Source of the DNA: Scalindua sp964344685
Lineage (GTDB): Bacteria; Planctomycetota; Brocadiia; Brocadiales; Scalinduaceae
Reading direction: 5' to 3'
DNA length: 64,000 bases
Assembly (NCBI GenBank): GCA_964344685.1
Contig: CAYFOK010000001.1
Span: forward strand, 372,001 to 436,000
Shown: one piece after another, positions 63,925-64,000 of the stretch
Position numbering within the stretch: position 1 is the stretch's first letter
Layout of the letters: every line of letters begins with the position of its first letter
The notes under the pieces: model-generated
What the model saw: only the letters and a program-made list of their open reading frames with translations
Told to the model about the DNA's origin: nothing
Database searches by the model: none
Made by a program: the position numbers and the translations under genes

Positions 63925-64000
63925 ATGAAGACAATTTCAACTATGTTAGTAACTGTCACATTATTGATAATTGGTTTCCTGTTTCTGTTTTCCGGAATTA
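63925..64000 (+). CDS. N-terminal fragment of an exported or membrane protein
   Basis: The frame opens at ATG 63925 (an in-frame ATG at 63901 is also possible) and runs off the right edge. The 25 visible residues look like a signal peptide or TM anchor (MLVTVTLLIIGFLFLFSG). AAAGGAAAG about eight bases upstream is a good Shine-Dalgarno. Function cannot be told. Confidence 0.55.
   Translation, partial: MKTISTMLVTVTLLIIGFLFLFSGI

Overview
The window reads as one contiguous, AT-rich (roughly 38% G+C by eye) chromosomal segment from a Gram-negative-type bacterium. Evidence for an outer membrane includes CMP-KDO synthesis (kdsB), MlaA- and MlaC-type lipid transport proteins, an OmpA-domain lipoprotein and an AsmA-like protein. 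A DUF1844 protein, the futalosine menaquinone pathway (mqnA, mqnC), a pyruvate:ferredoxin oxidoreductase, a putative hopanoid-type RND/MlaC pair, and many large proteins with acidic or TPR/ankyrin repeats suggest a planctomycete, most likely an anaerobic anammox relative (Brocadiales, Scalindua-like). That placement is an inference from gene content and base composition, not a search result. I saw no rRNA, tRNA, CRISPR array, insertion sequence or prophage.

Layout. 1-3256: the end of proA, a vWA/OmpA lipoprotein, and an NCS2-type permease. 3329-6540: two overlapping half-size ferritin-like genes, then a minus-strand operon kdsB-pyrG-DUF1844. 6970-13127: a small orphan gene and a minus-strand information-processing block dnaG-rpoD-zinc-ribbon protein-rnpB, followed by a periplasmic parvulin-type isomerase. 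13649-18532: alanine racemase, a small membrane protein with a good promoter, then mqnA-mqnC and an unknown gene. 18748-23270: an envelope lipid-transport module (MlaC/HpnM-like, RND/HpnN-like, MlaA-like). 23480-28583: a sensor-only Cache protein, purD, an unknown gene and speD-speE. 28811-32780: an MBL-fold hydrolase, tex and a secreted GlcG/HbpS-like protein.

33190-45120: a very acidic repeat-bearing membrane protein, a PilZ protein, an AsmA-like protein with four ~119-residue repeats, ftsH overlapping an HtrA homologue that has lost its catalytic Asp and Ser, scpB and a tandem HD-GYP protein. 45233-48817: nifJ. 49341-53105: ECF sigma factor, anti-sigma factor, lipoprotein, a TIGR04282 glycosyltransferase-like protein and a DUF3108-like protein. 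53111-57612 (minus): TIM-barrel isomerase, B12-binding radical SAM enzyme, very AT-rich APH-type kinase and a flippase-like membrane protein. 57915-64000: secreted proteins of unknown role, a small zinc-finger protein, an HtrA-TPR fusion and an ankyrin protein; the last two share a homologous 73-base upstream block.

The most unusual points are: the pseudoprotease HtrA encoded next to ftsH; the shared 73-base block at 59856 and 62431; the AsmA-like repeat array; the acidic repeat protein at 33190; the radical SAM/isomerase/kinase cassette; and a speE frame whose only plausible full-length start is CTG. All functions are read from motifs by eye and none has been confirmed by a database search.
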